From: Myxococcales bacterium
GTDB lineage: Bacteria > Myxococcota_A > Polyangia > Polyangiales > Ga0077539
Assembly (NCBI GenBank): GCA_030652255.1
Contig: JAUSAZ010000177.1
Coordinates: forward strand, 145,189 to 209,188
Direction: 5' to 3'
Length of the DNA stretch: 64,000 bases
The notes beneath the pieces were generated by a model. It searched no databases. It was not told the origin of the DNA and worked only from the letters and a program-made list of their open reading frames with translations. How positions within the stretch are numbered: position 1 is the first letter of the stretch; each line of letters opens with the position of its first letter. Below are positions 35,414 through 43,882 of the stretch, piece by piece. Made by a program: the position numbers and the translations under genes.

Positions 35414-38050
35414 CTACCGCGGCGCGCCCGCGTCGGCGCCCGACCGCGGGGGGGTGCTGCTGCCCCAGCCGCGCACCGACACCCGCTGGCCGCCGGTGAG
35501 GTTGATCTGCACCCCGCCGTCGCCGGTCTGCCGGTAGCGCACCCGGCGGTGCTGCGCGTCGTGCCACACCCGCACGGGCACCGGGCGCACCTCCGGAAAC
35601 ACCCGCTCTGCGCCGCCCCCGGAGCGCAGCACCAGGTCGAAGCGGGCCACGGCGTCCGGCGCGATGGTGGCCCCGAGGGCATCCCGGGAGGTCTCGGTGC
35701 TGACGGTCACCCCGGGCGCGAGGGCGATGGGCGTCCCGGTGCAGTCCGCCAGCTGTAGCGCCGCCGCCAGGAGGTCGGGCATCGGCCGGTCGGCCACCGC
35801 CAGCACGAGGAATCCGTCGCGATCGACGCAGGCCCCGCGGGTCGCGCTCGACCCTGCGCCGAGCGGCGCGCCCTCGAAGCCGTCGCCCTCGGTCGCGTCG
35901 ATCCAGCGCCCGCCCGCCTGCGCGTCCCAGCGGATGCGCGGGCCCTCCGAGGCGCCCGGCGCGAGCACCGACGCCACGCGGCCCGCCGCCCCCACGGCGC
36001 CCGGCTGCACCCGCCGCGGGTCGACCCTCAGGAGGTTCACCCACCGATCGGGGTGACCGGCGTCGGGTCGGATGCGGGTCCGCGCCAGAGGCCACGGGAA
36101 GGGCGCGTGGGAGAGCCCGTCGATGGTCCAGCGCCCTTCGCCGGCGACCGGCGGCGAGGCGGGCGTGCGCATCGGCGCCCCCGGGAGCACGGGCCGGAGC
36201 ATCAGGTAGAAGAAGTCTCGCGGGTCGCGCTTGATGTACCGGGGAAAGCCCAGCGGGTGCATCCCGCGCACCATGCGCCGCGTGCGGTACTCGAAGCCCG
36301 GGGCGCCCGGCACCGGGCCCTGCGCCGCGGACTCGCGGGAGAGGTTGCGCGGCAGCGGCGGCAGCGTCCCGGTCGGACCGACGCGGTAGAACTCGAAGCC
36401 CGTGTTGGCGCCGTTCATGTCGAGGTGCAGGCCGTAGGAGCAGCGCGCCGAGAGCATCGCCTCGCCGAGCGACACCTCCGTGAGCCCGTTGCCCCAGAAG
36501 AACGCGACGTGCCCCTCGGTGGTCGAGCAGAGTCCCGTCCGCGCGGTGTGCGTCTCGCCCGGCGGACCACCGGGCGCGGTGCCGCCCCAGAACGAGCGAC
36601 GGTACGGGTTGAGCACCCCGTCCTCCACCAGGGGCGTGAGGTTCTGCCGGAACTCCAGCACCTCCGAGGGGATGGTCGCCAGGTCCGGGGGCCATGAGCC
36701 GAAGCCCGTGCGCCCGCCCTCCAGCGAGACGATGCTCGCCCCCCAGGGCTTCGGCGGCAGGAAGAGCGTGCCCTCCGCGAACACCCCCCACTCGCCGTGC
36801 AGGGCCTGGAAGCCGCCGTTGAAGCCGGCCACGAGGCGACCCATGGTGCGCGGGTCGCGCGGCACCGACCCGCTGCCGGTCTCGCCCGTCGCGCCCATGG
36901 GCTCCTGCGAGCCGGGCACCACGTGGAGCTCGACCTGCCGGGCGTCCCAGAGGGTCACGTACACCCGGGTGTCGGGCCGCTCCGGGTCCGTGCGGATGAA
37001 CGACTGCGCGAACGCGGGCGGCGCCCCGGGGTTTCCGCCGACGAAGGGGTCGTCGCGCTGGATGAGCGACCACTCGCCCTCGTGCGCAAGCGCGGGCCGC
37101 AGTCGCGCGGTCATCGGCGCAGGCGGCCAGTCCTCGACCGGGCCGTCGACGTCCCGGGGCGGTCCGGAGCGCAGCACGTCCGCCAGGTCTTCCGCAGCGT
37201 CGGCCTGCGACGTGTCTTCCGCGATGCGCACGCGCGCTCGGGCCACCTCGTGCTGGAGCCCGAAGGCGATGCGCTCGGCCCACGCGATGGGGGCGCCGCC
37301 GATCCATGGCACGGCGCGCACCGTGTCCACGATCCAGGTCACCCAACCCGTGGTGCCCGCGAGCCGCGGGCGCTCGCGCAGGCTCTCGGCGCCCGCGAGG
37401 ACGGCCCGCGTCGGCGCGTCGACCACCAGCGAGCGCCCGCCCGCGTCGGCCACGAGGCGCTCGGCGTCCCAGCGCAGCGCGAGCGAGCGCACGGGCCGGG
37501 CGAGGTCGAATCGGTAGAGCCCGTAGCCCTGCCAGCGCCCGGTGCTCTGACGCCGCGACACCGCCCCCCGCAGCCGCGCCCCGCGATCGCCGCTCGACGT
37601 GAGGGCCTCCGGGGCGCCCTGCAGGTCGATGACCGTGAAGGCGACCACCTCGTCGCCCACGCGGGTCCAGTACGCCGCCCAGCGGCCCCGCGCGGTGAGG
37701 CCGCCCTCCCGTGCGCCGGGCGAGCGGGTGAGGTTCGACACCCCCTGCACCGAGAGCACCCGCCGCCGGTGGTCGGTGCGCGCGGACACTGCCAGCACGT
37801 CGACGTTCTCGTCGCCGGCCCGCGCCAGCACCAGCGCCACGCTCTCGCCCAGCGGCGTGCGGGAGACCCACAGGGGATCGCCCACCTCGCGGATACCTCG
37901 TCGGGTAAGCGCGGCCCGCAGGTCGGCCGGCCCCGGCGAGGCGAGCACCAGCACCCCGCCGACTCCGGCGCCGAGCGCCCACGCGAGCGCGGTCGGCGCC
38001 CAGCTCGGGGCACGTCGCAGGGAGGCCTTGGGGTGGTGGGGCAGGCGCAT
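35414..38050 (-). CDS. Membrane-anchored phosphodiester-glycosidase-like (NAGPA) protein
   Basis: 878 residues. A single N-terminal membrane helix (APTALAWALGAGVGGVLVLAS, about 18-38) anchors an exported chain. Residues 40-390 read as beta-rich with repeated strand patterns and may form a propeller. Residues about 400-590 match the NAGPA/DUF2233 phosphodiester glycosidase family: RLVAGFNGGFQ with the conserved NGGF, LEGGRTGFGSWP, HVAFFWGNGLT and LDMNGANTGFEFYR (where LDGGGS is usual). The C-terminal 250 residues are not recognised. The family removes phosphodiester-linked sugars from glycans or capsule; substrate here is unknown. The gene lies 254 bases upstream of the PEGA kinase on the same strand. 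Confidence 0.75.
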   Translation of the reverse strand: MRLPHHPKASLRRAPSWAPTALAWALGAGVGGVLVLASPGPADLRAALTRRGIREVGDPLWVSRTPLGESVALVLARAGDENVDVLAVSARTDHRRRVLSVQGVSNLTRSPGAREGGLTARGRWAAYWTRVGDEVVAFTVIDLQGAPEALTSSGDRGARLRGAVSRRQSTGRWQGYGLYRFDLARPVRSLALRWDAERLVADAGGRSLVVDAPTRAVLAGAESLRERPRLAGTTGWVTWIVDTVRAVPWIGGAPIAWAERIAFGLQHEVARARVRIAEDTSQADAAEDLADVLRSGPPRDVDGPVEDWPPAPMTARLRPALAHEGEWSLIQRDDPFVGGNPGAPPAFAQSFIRTDPERPDTRVYVTLWDARQVELHVVPGSQEPMGATGETGSGSVPRDPRTMGRLVAGFNGGFQALHGEWGVFAEGTLFLPPKPWGASIVSLEGGRTGFGSWPPDLATIPSEVLEFRQNLTPLVEDGVLNPYRRSFWGGTAPGGPPGETHTARTGLCSTTEGHVAFFWGNGLTEVSLGEAMLSARCSYGLHLDMNGANTGFEFYRVGPTGTLPPLPRNLSRESAAQGPVPGAPGFEYRTRRMVRGMHPLGFPRYIKRDPRDFFYLMLRPVLPGAPMRTPASPPVAGEGRWTIDGLSHAPFPWPLARTRIRPDAGHPDRWVNLLRVDPRRVQPGAVGAAGRVASVLAPGASEGPRIRWDAQAGGRWIDATEGDGFEGAPLGAGSSATRGACVDRDGFLVLAVADRPMPDLLAAALQLADCTGTPIALAPGVTVSTETSRDALGATIAPDAVARFDLVLRSGGGAERVFPEVRPVPVRVWHDAQHRRVRYRQTGDGGVQINLTGGQRVSVRGWGSSTPPRSGADAGAPR

Positions 38051-38152
38051 CGGGCAGGTGAGGGGCGTCGGGGGGGCACGACCCCCGCAGGGTCTCTACC
38101 GCCAACCGACGCTCCCACGCAAAGCCGACCTTCGGCGGGGCGGAGCCATCCC

Positions 38153-38182
38153 TTGATCGCGCGCGCTGCCTCGTTCTAGAAC
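38153..38182 (+). promoter_or_regulatory. Candidate promoter for the HEAT/PQQ gene pair
   Basis: TTGATC (38153-38158), an 18-base spacer and TAGAAC (38177-38182). The -10 is half of a perfect palindrome GTTCTAGAAC (38173-38182). The leader to the ATG at 38227 is about 38 bases and contains GGAG. Confidence 0.4.
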
Positions 38183-38226
38183 CACCCCCTCCGCCGTCTG
38201 GCTGTATCCCCTCCGGAGCCCTACCG

Positions 38227-39075
38227 ATGCACCATCTCCCCCGGCTCAGCGCCGTGTCCGTCTGCCTCGCGGCGATCGCGACCCTGTCGCCCGCGTCCGC
38301 GCAGCGCCGGCCGCCCGCGCCTGCCAACGCCGCCTCCGCTCGCCCGCTCACGCTCCGCGAGGCCACCCAGCGGCTGCAGTCCGCCGACCCCGACGAGATC
38401 ACCGAGGGGGTCGACGCGCTCACCCGCATCGGCACCGCCGAGGCCGTGGCCCCGATGGTCACCCTCGTCCGAAGCGGCCTCCCGGACGAGCTGCTCGACC
38501 TCGTGGTCACCAAGCTGGGCATCCTTGGCCGCCCGGAGGCCATCGAAGAGCTCGGCTCGCTGCTGCACCACCGCCGGCCCGCCGTGCGGCTCCGCGCGGT
38601 GACCGCCCTCAGCCAGATTCGCGACGACCGCAGCCGGCCCCTCATCGAGTCGGGCCTTCGTGACTCCAACGCCGGCGTGCGCGCCGAGGCCGCCCGCGCG
38701 CTCGGCCGCATCAACGCCCGCCCCTCGCTCGCGCTCCTACAGCGGGCCTTCGAGCGCAACATCCCCGAGGCCGCGGAGTCCATCGGCGCGCTCGGCGACG
38801 CCGCGGCCGCCGACCGGCTGCTCGAGTCCGTCGGGCGCGCGCCCCTCTCGGTGCTGCTCCCCGGGTTCCGCCGCTTCCTCGACCGGCGCGACCTCACCGA
38901 CCCCGTGAAGCTCCGCATCGTCGAGCAGCTCGTCTCCCGCTCGCCCACCACCCAGGTGAAGGCCTTCCTCCAGGAGTGGGTGCGCGAACTCCCCCCCGCC
39001 GACCGGTCGCGCGCCCGCGCCCGCGCCGAGCTTGCGATCCGCCAGATCAACGACGCCCCCGGAGCCCCCCGATGA
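38227..39075 (+). CDS. Exported HEAT-repeat protein
   Basis: 282 residues with a signal peptide (LSAVSVCLAAIATLSPASAQ). The mature part is a HEAT/PBS-lyase-type helical solenoid: ATQRLQSADPDEITEGVDALTRIG, LGSLLHHRRPAVRLRAVTALSQI, LIESGLRDSNAGVRAEAARALGRI and further units at about 30-residue spacing. Such domains are protein-interaction scaffolds. The ATG at 38227 is preceded by CCGGAG. Its stop overlaps the next gene by ATGA (39072-39075), and that lipoprotein also contains HEAT-like helices, so the pair probably form one complex in the periplasm. Confidence 0.82.
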   Translation: MHHLPRLSAVSVCLAAIATLSPASAQRRPPAPANAASARPLTLREATQRLQSADPDEITEGVDALTRIGTAEAVAPMVTLVRSGLPDELLDLVVTKLGILGRPEAIEELGSLLHHRRPAVRLRAVTALSQIRDDRSRPLIESGLRDSNAGVRAEAARALGRINARPSLALLQRAFERNIPEAAESIGALGDAAAADRLLESVGRAPLSVLLPGFRRFLDRRDLTDPVKLRIVEQLVSRSPTTQVKAFLQEWVRELPPADRSRARARAELAIRQINDAPGAPR

Positions 39076-41687
39076 ACCGCCGCGCCCTCGCGCTCTCCGC
39101 CCTGGTCTCCGCCGGCCTCGTCGGCTGCATGCCCTCCATCCGCACCACCACGGCGTTCTCGTCGCGCTTCGGTGACAACAACCGCGGTCGCCTCGGCGAG
39201 GCCGCCGCCGCGGCCGGGGTCGCCGCCGTCGCCGATCGCCCGCGCAACGCCCTCGGCCGGCCGCTGATCGCGACGGTCATCCAGGGGGAGGGGCGCGCGG
39301 TCGCCGTGTACGACGCCCAGTCGGGCCAGGCCCTCTGGTCGCGCCCCATGGCGGCCTCCAGCACGCCCGAGATCCTCGGCGACGCCCTGGTCGTCGAGGT
39401 CGGGTCGAGCACGAAGATCCTCGACCTTGCGACCGGCGCCGAGCGCGGCCACGTCGATCACAACGGCCTGGAGTTCGCAGGCGCCGACCGCGACGGCGAC
39501 ACCATCGTGATGTCCTTCTCTGCGGGGCTCACCGGCGGCGGCCGGCGCGCGGGTCGTGTCGAGGCCGTCGACGCCCGCAGCGGCAGCCAGCGGTGGACCC
39601 ACGAGGTCGGCGGCATCCTCGGCCGCCCGGCCGCCCGCGGCGGCCTCGCCTTCGTGCCGTGGGACCGTCAGAGCATCGCCGTGCTCGACCTGGGCAGCGG
39701 CGTCGAGCGCGCCCGCCTGCGCTCCACCGACGACGTGCTGTCGTGGGTGTTCGCCTCGCCGCAGGGCGTCTTCTACGGCGGCCGCGGTATCTACCGCCTC
39801 AACGCCGACAGCGCCTCGGGCACCCGCGCGGGCAGCCAGTTTCTCGCCAACCCCTTCGAGGGCATCCCCGGCGACCCGCTGATCTACCGCGACGCCTTCC
39901 TGCCCACCACCGGCACCCGCACGGCGCGCGACCGCATCCGCTTCACCTTCATGCCCGGGGCGACGGCCGAGGGCGGGCGCCTCGCAGTGCAGGGCGACAC
40001 CATCTTCGCGGCCTACTACCACGACGTGCTCGCGGTCGACGCCAGCACCGGGGCCGTGCGCTGGGCCATCCGGCTCGACGAGGACGTCGAGGCCATGGAG
40101 CTCACCCCGACGGGTCTCTTCGTGGTCGCGGCCGGCGGACGCGTGCGCGGCATCGACCCGGCGACGGGCGCGGTCGGCGTGGTGTCGCAGCTCAACGCCC
40201 AGGTCGGCGCCATCGCGCTCGACGTGGGCGGGCTCAGCCTCCCGGCCGAGCGGGTGGCCCCGGAGGGCACCGCGCGCGAGCAGCTGGTGTCGCTCATCCG
40301 CGACCCCGACAACCGCCTGGTGCCGTTCCGGTCGTTCCTCGTGACGCGCCTCGCGCGCCTCGAGGACGAAGAGGTCACGCACGACCTGCTCGACCTCTAC
40401 ACGCAGCGCTCCATCCCCGTGCAGCTGCGGCAGAGCATCGCGACGGCGCTGCAGTCCCGCCGCACCGGCGCGCGCTTCCTCGTCGCCGCCCTCGAGGAGC
40501 ACTTCGACTACCTCGAGAACCACTCCGCCCCGCCGTTGCAGGTCATCGCTCCGACGCTCGTGGCGATGAACGCGCGCGAGGCCGTGCCCGGCCTCACCGC
40601 CCACCTCCTCGACCACGAGACCCCGATCGAGGCGCTCCCGGACGTCATCAACGCCATCGGGGCGCTCGGCGAGGGCAGCTCGGTGCCCGTCTTCCAGCGC
40701 TGGGTGCAGCTCTACCGCTCGGACAGCACCTTCCGCGGCGCCGAGCGCGCGGTCGCGCTCAACACCGCCATCGAGGCCATCTTCCGCCACGGCGACGCCG
40801 CGGCGCGCGCGTGGCTCCAGCAGCTCGCCGACGACACCCGGGTCAACCCCGTGCCGCGGGCGCACGTCGCAGAGCTTCAGCAGCGCGACGCGAGGGAGAT
40901 CCAGCAGCGCGAGACCCAGCAGTCGGAGAGCGAGCGCCAGGCGGCGCTCCAGGCCGAGGTCAACCGCCTGCACGAACTCCAGGCGGCGGTGCCGTCGACC
41001 CTCACCGACGCGGCCTTCGACGAGGCGTGGAACGCCCACCTCGACGAGGTGCGCGAGTGCGCCCAGGGGGCGGTGAGCCGCAACCCCGCGCTCAACCAGA
41101 TCCGCGTGGTGGTCACGCTGCGCAGCGAGCTCCCGCGCCGGCTGATGGACGCCAACCCCCCGGCGCGCACGGCCGGGGCAGACGGTGTGACGCACCCGAC
41201 CACCTCCGAGGAGGCGCTCACCTGGACGGGCGCCCAGATGGCAGCCCTCACGGCGCAGCGCGCCCGGGTGCGCCTCGCGACCTACGCCCCCGGCGACGCC
41301 GAGCTCCGCTCGTGCATGGACCGGGTGGTCCTGCCCCTGGAGTTCCCGGTGTTCCGCGAGATGCGACAGGAGTTCCGTCGGGTGATCGACACCCGGGCGG
41401 CGCGGGCCCAGGGCGGGGGCGAGACCATCAACGGCCTCGGCCTCGACGCCCAGGGGCGCGAGCTCCCCTGGTGGCTGGTCTCTGCGCCGACGCTCGAGGT
41501 CGAAAACCCGCCGCCGCCGAGCGCGACGCGGCCCGGCACCCCTGCGACCACCGTTCGACCCGGCGCCCCCACGGCTCCGGGTACGCCCACGGCTCCGGGT
41601 ACTCCCGCGGCTCCGGGTACGCCCACGGCTCCCGGCACGCCGCCCGCGCCTGGCACGCCGGCGCAGCGGCCGTGGTGGGAGGAGTGA
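39072..41687 (+). CDS. PQQ-like beta-propeller and HEAT lipoprotein
   Basis: 871-residue lipoprotein; lipobox LVGC at the end of MNRRALALSALVSAGLVGC makes Cys19 the acylation site. Residues about 70-390 form a PQQ/quinoprotein-like propeller: AVYDAQSGQALWSRP, VEAVDARSGSQRWTHEVGG, VLDLGSGVERARL, VLAVDASTGAVRWAIRL, VRGIDPATGAVGVV. Residues about 400-590 are HEAT-like helices (LVTRLARLEDEEVTHDLLDLY and following). A Gln/Glu-rich coiled coil follows at about 597-640, then a beta-rich domain with two Cys. The tail is an APGTPT/APGTPA repeat ending PWWEE. Propellers of this type resemble BamB, so a scaffold role in the outer membrane is plausible, not shown. Confidence 0.82.
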   Translation: MNRRALALSALVSAGLVGCMPSIRTTTAFSSRFGDNNRGRLGEAAAAAGVAAVADRPRNALGRPLIATVIQGEGRAVAVYDAQSGQALWSRPMAASSTPEILGDALVVEVGSSTKILDLATGAERGHVDHNGLEFAGADRDGDTIVMSFSAGLTGGGRRAGRVEAVDARSGSQRWTHEVGGILGRPAARGGLAFVPWDRQSIAVLDLGSGVERARLRSTDDVLSWVFASPQGVFYGGRGIYRLNADSASGTRAGSQFLANPFEGIPGDPLIYRDAFLPTTGTRTARDRIRFTFMPGATAEGGRLAVQGDTIFAAYYHDVLAVDASTGAVRWAIRLDEDVEAMELTPTGLFVVAAGGRVRGIDPATGAVGVVSQLNAQVGAIALDVGGLSLPAERVAPEGTAREQLVSLIRDPDNRLVPFRSFLVTRLARLEDEEVTHDLLDLYTQRSIPVQLRQSIATALQSRRTGARFLVAALEEHFDYLENHSAPPLQVIAPTLVAMNAREAVPGLTAHLLDHETPIEALPDVINAIGALGEGSSVPVFQRWVQLYRSDSTFRGAERAVALNTAIEAIFRHGDAAARAWLQQLADDTRVNPVPRAHVAELQQRDAREIQQRETQQSESERQAALQAEVNRLHELQAAVPSTLTDAAFDEAWNAHLDEVRECAQGAVSRNPALNQIRVVVTLRSELPRRLMDANPPARTAGADGVTHPTTSEEALTWTGAQMAALTAQRARVRLATYAPGDAELRSCMDRVVLPLEFPVFREMRQEFRRVIDTRAARAQGGGETINGLGLDAQGRELPWWLVSAPTLEVENPPPPSATRPGTPATTVRPGAPTAPGTPTAPGTPAAPGTPTAPGTPPAPGTPAQRPWWEE
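41571..41660 (+). repeat. 18-bp tandem repeat encoding APGTPx
   Basis: About five copies of an 18-base unit (GGCTCCGGGTACGCCCAC and variants) encode a Pro/Thr/Gly-rich tail just before the stop codon. Early copies are near-identical and later ones diverge, as expected of replication slippage. Confidence 0.7.
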
Positions 41688-41692
41688 TCGAA

Positions 41693-41714
41693 AACCCCGT
41701 CGTCCGACGGGGTT
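41693..41714 (+). terminator. Strong hairpin after the PQQ lipoprotein gene
   Basis: AACCCCGTCG (41693-41702), a TC loop and CGACGGGGTT (41705-41714): a perfect ten-base stem starting six bases after the stop codon. The T-run is short (GGTTGT), but position and stability make an intrinsic terminator likely. Confidence 0.6.
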
Positions 41715-41809
41715 GTCCGGTGGTGTACTTTGGCCTTGCCGCCCTGTCGGGGGTGGGGCTATGAGACGGTCCCGCGTGCGATCGCGCACCGCTCCCGAGG
41801 AGGGCGTCT

Positions 41810-42064
41810 GTGAAGGAACTTGTCCGTTATCTGCTCGAGAACATCCAGCTCGACTTTCAGGGCGACATCGACATCGACACCGTTCGCGACTTTCTTCGGA
41901 AGGACGACAACCACGAGTCGCGTCAGCTCCTGCAGAAGCTCAACCAGGACGGGTCGGTCGACGACCTCCTGCTGACCCTTGCCGACGTGCTCAAGCCGAT
42001 GATCACCCGCGGCATCACCGATCAGGTGGTGCGCGAGCAGATCAACGAATACGCCGATTCCTGA
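41810..42064 (+). CDS. Conserved-looking 84-residue protein
   Basis: Small acidic cytoplasmic protein, function unknown. It starts at GTG 41810, seven bases after GAGGAGGG. The sequence is helical with no membrane segment: KELVRYLLENIQLDFQGD, TVRDFLRKDDNHESRQLLQKL, LLLTLADVLKPMITRG. It uses fewer Ala and Gly and more Asp, Gln and Asn than neighbours, which suggests selection on the sequence rather than a chance frame. The stop lies inside or next to the start of the following lipoprotein gene, so the two are probably coupled. Confidence 0.7.
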   Translation: MKELVRYLLENIQLDFQGDIDIDTVRDFLRKDDNHESRQLLQKLNQDGSVDDLLLTLADVLKPMITRGITDQVVREQINEYADS

Positions 42065-42858
42065 CCGGGCTCCTCCCGCTCCTCGGCGCGTGCGACGCGC
42101 TGCCCTCCGACACCCCCCAGGCTGACACCCTCCGCGTGGTCGAGACCACGCCCGACGCCCCCGACGGCGGCCGCGGATCACACCCGATCGGCCCGCCGCT
42201 ACGGGTTCGCTTCGACCGCCTGCTCGCGCCATCCACCATCGACCGCGCCCAGCTCCGCGTCACCACCGGCGGCCTCCAGGCCTTTGGGGGTCTCCGCTAC
42301 GACATGGTGCGCCGCGAGCTCAGCCTCTACCCCAACCCCAACGACCTCCGCCCGGGCCTGGAGTACGTGCTCACCGTCGACGTCGGCCTGCGCGGATGGG
42401 ACGGCAGCGCGCTCGCCGCCCCCGTGGTCGTCCGCTTTCGCCCGACCGTGCGCGAGGCGGTCGAGCCGGACGCCCGGCCCTCGCTGCGCCGCGACGTCGC
42501 CCCGCTGCTCCTGGCGACCTGTGCTGGCGCCGGCTGTCACGGCGAGGTCGATCCCGCGATGGGGCTCGACCTGTCGTCGCCGCGGGCGATCCGTGTCTCC
42601 TGCCTCGGGGTGATGGCCCGCCAGCGAGGCGACCGCGCGGCGCTCGAGATGCTCGACCCGCGCTGGTCGGCGCTGCCCCGCATCGACCCGGGGATCACCT
42701 CGGGGCAGGGCCGTCCGGAGTACAGCTACCTGGTCTACAAGCTCCTCGGCGAGGGGCCCATCTGGGGTGCGCGCATGCCCCTCGGGCGGGCGCCGCTCAG
42801 CGACGCGCAGACCCGCCTCGTGGTCGACTGGGTCACCGCTGGCGCCCCAGACAATTGA
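42049..42858 (+). CDS. Ig-like/haem-motif lipoprotein (start uncertain)
   Basis: About 269 residues. The lipobox LLGAC is clear, and the residues before it read RRFLTGLLPLLGAC. No ATG, GTG or TTG lies close upstream in this frame. Possible starts are CTG at 42061, which leaves a signal of only 11 residues and overlaps the previous stop as CTGA, or AUA at 42049, which would give a textbook signal MRRFLTGLLPLLGAC. The feature is drawn from 42049. The first domain (about 15-140) is an SbsA/Big_5-type Ig-like domain (PPLRVRFDRLLAPSTIDRAQLRV, then YVLTVDVGLRGWDGSALAAPVVVRF). The second has ATCAGAGCHG, a CX4CH haem-like motif, and the MPLGRAPLSDAQTRLVVDWV ending of c-type-cytochrome-like proteins of this phylum. 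Confidence 0.72.
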   Translation: MRRFLTGLLPLLGACDALPSDTPQADTLRVVETTPDAPDGGRGSHPIGPPLRVRFDRLLAPSTIDRAQLRVTTGGLQAFGGLRYDMVRRELSLYPNPNDLRPGLEYVLTVDVGLRGWDGSALAAPVVVRFRPTVREAVEPDARPSLRRDVAPLLLATCAGAGCHGEVDPAMGLDLSSPRAIRVSCLGVMARQRGDRAALEMLDPRWSALPRIDPGITSGQGRPEYSYLVYKLLGEGPIWGARMPLGRAPLSDAQTRLVVDWVTAGAPDN

Positions 42859-42863
42859 GCGCC

Positions 42864-42893
42864 TTGACACCCTCGCGAGGCGCAACGTAGAGC
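42864..42893 (+). promoter_or_regulatory. Candidate promoter of the DsbA-like gene
   Basis: TTGACA (42864-42869), an 18-base spacer and TAGAGC (42888-42893). The ATG at 42902 lies eight bases past the -10, so the mRNA would start at or next to the start codon. Confidence 0.5.
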
Positions 42894-42901
42894 CCTCCGT
42901 C

Positions 42902-43837
42902 ATGGCTCGTCCTCGTCTCGCATGGTGCGTCGTACTGGTCCTTTCGGGGCTCGGCCTCGGAGCGAGTTGCCGCAACAACCGCGTCGCCCCCACCCCCGAC
43001 GGCGCCGCCCGCGCCCCCGGCGCCGACGCATCGCGCCCCGCTGCTCCTGCGGCCCGCGAGGGCGACGTCACGGCCATCCCCGGCATCGACCTCGCCGACC
43101 TCAGCAGCAACGAGCGCGAGAGCTTCTGGACGCTCGCCAACGAGGAGCTCTCCACCTGCGGCGACCCCTACTCCCTCGCGGTGTGCGCGCGCGATCGCCG
43201 GCCCTGCCGCACGTGTCAGCCCGCGCTGCGCTTCCTCGCCCGCATGGTGCGCGACGGCCGCAGCCGCGACGACGCCTCCGAGCAGCTCCGGCTCCGCTAC
43301 AACCCCGCCAACGCGGCGCAGGTCAACACCACCGGCGCGCCCTCGCACGGCCCCGACGACGCGCCCATCACCCTCGTCGAGTTCAGCGACTACGAGTGCC
43401 CCCACTGCGCGCACGCGATCCCGATCATCCGGCAGGTCGAGCACGACTTCCCCGGGCGCATCCGCGTGGTGCACATGAACTTCCCGTTGAGCGGGCACAC
43501 CCACGCGATGGCCGCGGCGCGCGCGGCGCTCGCGGCGGGGCGCCAGGGGAAGTTCTGGGAGATGCACGAGCTGCTCTTCACCAATCAGCGCTCGCTCGAG
43601 ACCGCAGACCTCAACCGCTACGCGCAGCAGCTCGGCCTCGACATGGCGCGCTTCCGCACCGACAGCGCCTCGCCCGAGGTGGAGGCCGCCATCCAGGCCA
43701 CCCGCCGCGAGGGCGAGCGGCTGGAGATCAGCGGCACGCCGACCATCTTCATCAACGGTCGCCGCTACGAGCTTCCCATCGAGCGCCCGATGCTGCGCGA
43801 CTGGATCCAGGAAGACCTGGACGCCGCCGCGCACTGA
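42902..43837 (+). CDS. DsbA-like thioredoxin-fold lipoprotein
   Basis: Periplasmic thiol-disulphide oxidoreductase, 311 residues. Signal MARPRLAWCVVLVLSGLGLGASC ends in a lipobox-like Cys23. A linker and a Cys-rich segment (about 85-105, with CRTC) precede a DSBA/Thioredoxin_4 domain from about 150: VEFSDYECPHCAHAI carries the active site C166-P-H-C169. Next comes VHMNFPLSGHTHAMAAARAALAA, then the cis-proline loop EISGTPTIFINGRRYEL near the end. CPHC is the E. coli DsbA active site. The domain resembles BdbD/DsbA proteins of the DSBA-like family. It may serve the cysteine-rich exported proteins elsewhere in the window. Confidence 0.88.
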   Translation: MARPRLAWCVVLVLSGLGLGASCRNNRVAPTPDGAARAPGADASRPAAPAAREGDVTAIPGIDLADLSSNERESFWTLANEELSTCGDPYSLAVCARDRRPCRTCQPALRFLARMVRDGRSRDDASEQLRLRYNPANAAQVNTTGAPSHGPDDAPITLVEFSDYECPHCAHAIPIIRQVEHDFPGRIRVVHMNFPLSGHTHAMAAARAALAAGRQGKFWEMHELLFTNQRSLETADLNRYAQQLGLDMARFRTDSASPEVEAAIQATRREGERLEISGTPTIFINGRRYELPIERPMLRDWIQEDLDAAAH

Positions 43838-43847
43838 GCGCGCGAGC

Positions 43848-43875
43848 GCCCGATCGGGTCGGTCTCCGATCGGGC
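43848..43875. terminator. Bidirectional hairpin between convergent genes
   Basis: GCCCGATCGG (43848-43857), an eight-base loop and CCGATCGGGC (43866-43875), in the 45-base gap between two convergent genes. Both arms contain the self-palindrome CCGATCGG. No T-run. Confidence 0.45.
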
Positions 43876-43882
43876 CGTGGGC

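Noticed and set aside
41571..41660. Possible mobile-element or att repeat
   Set aside because: The 18-base units are in frame and encode APGTPx; no integrase or target duplication is near.
35238..41789. A 2183-residue open frame on the minus strand across several genes
   Set aside because: It runs antisense to the HEAT, PQQ and NAGPA regions in a very high-GC sequence where stop codons are rare. Its composition is Arg/Gly-rich with no domain, while the genes opposite have clear motifs.
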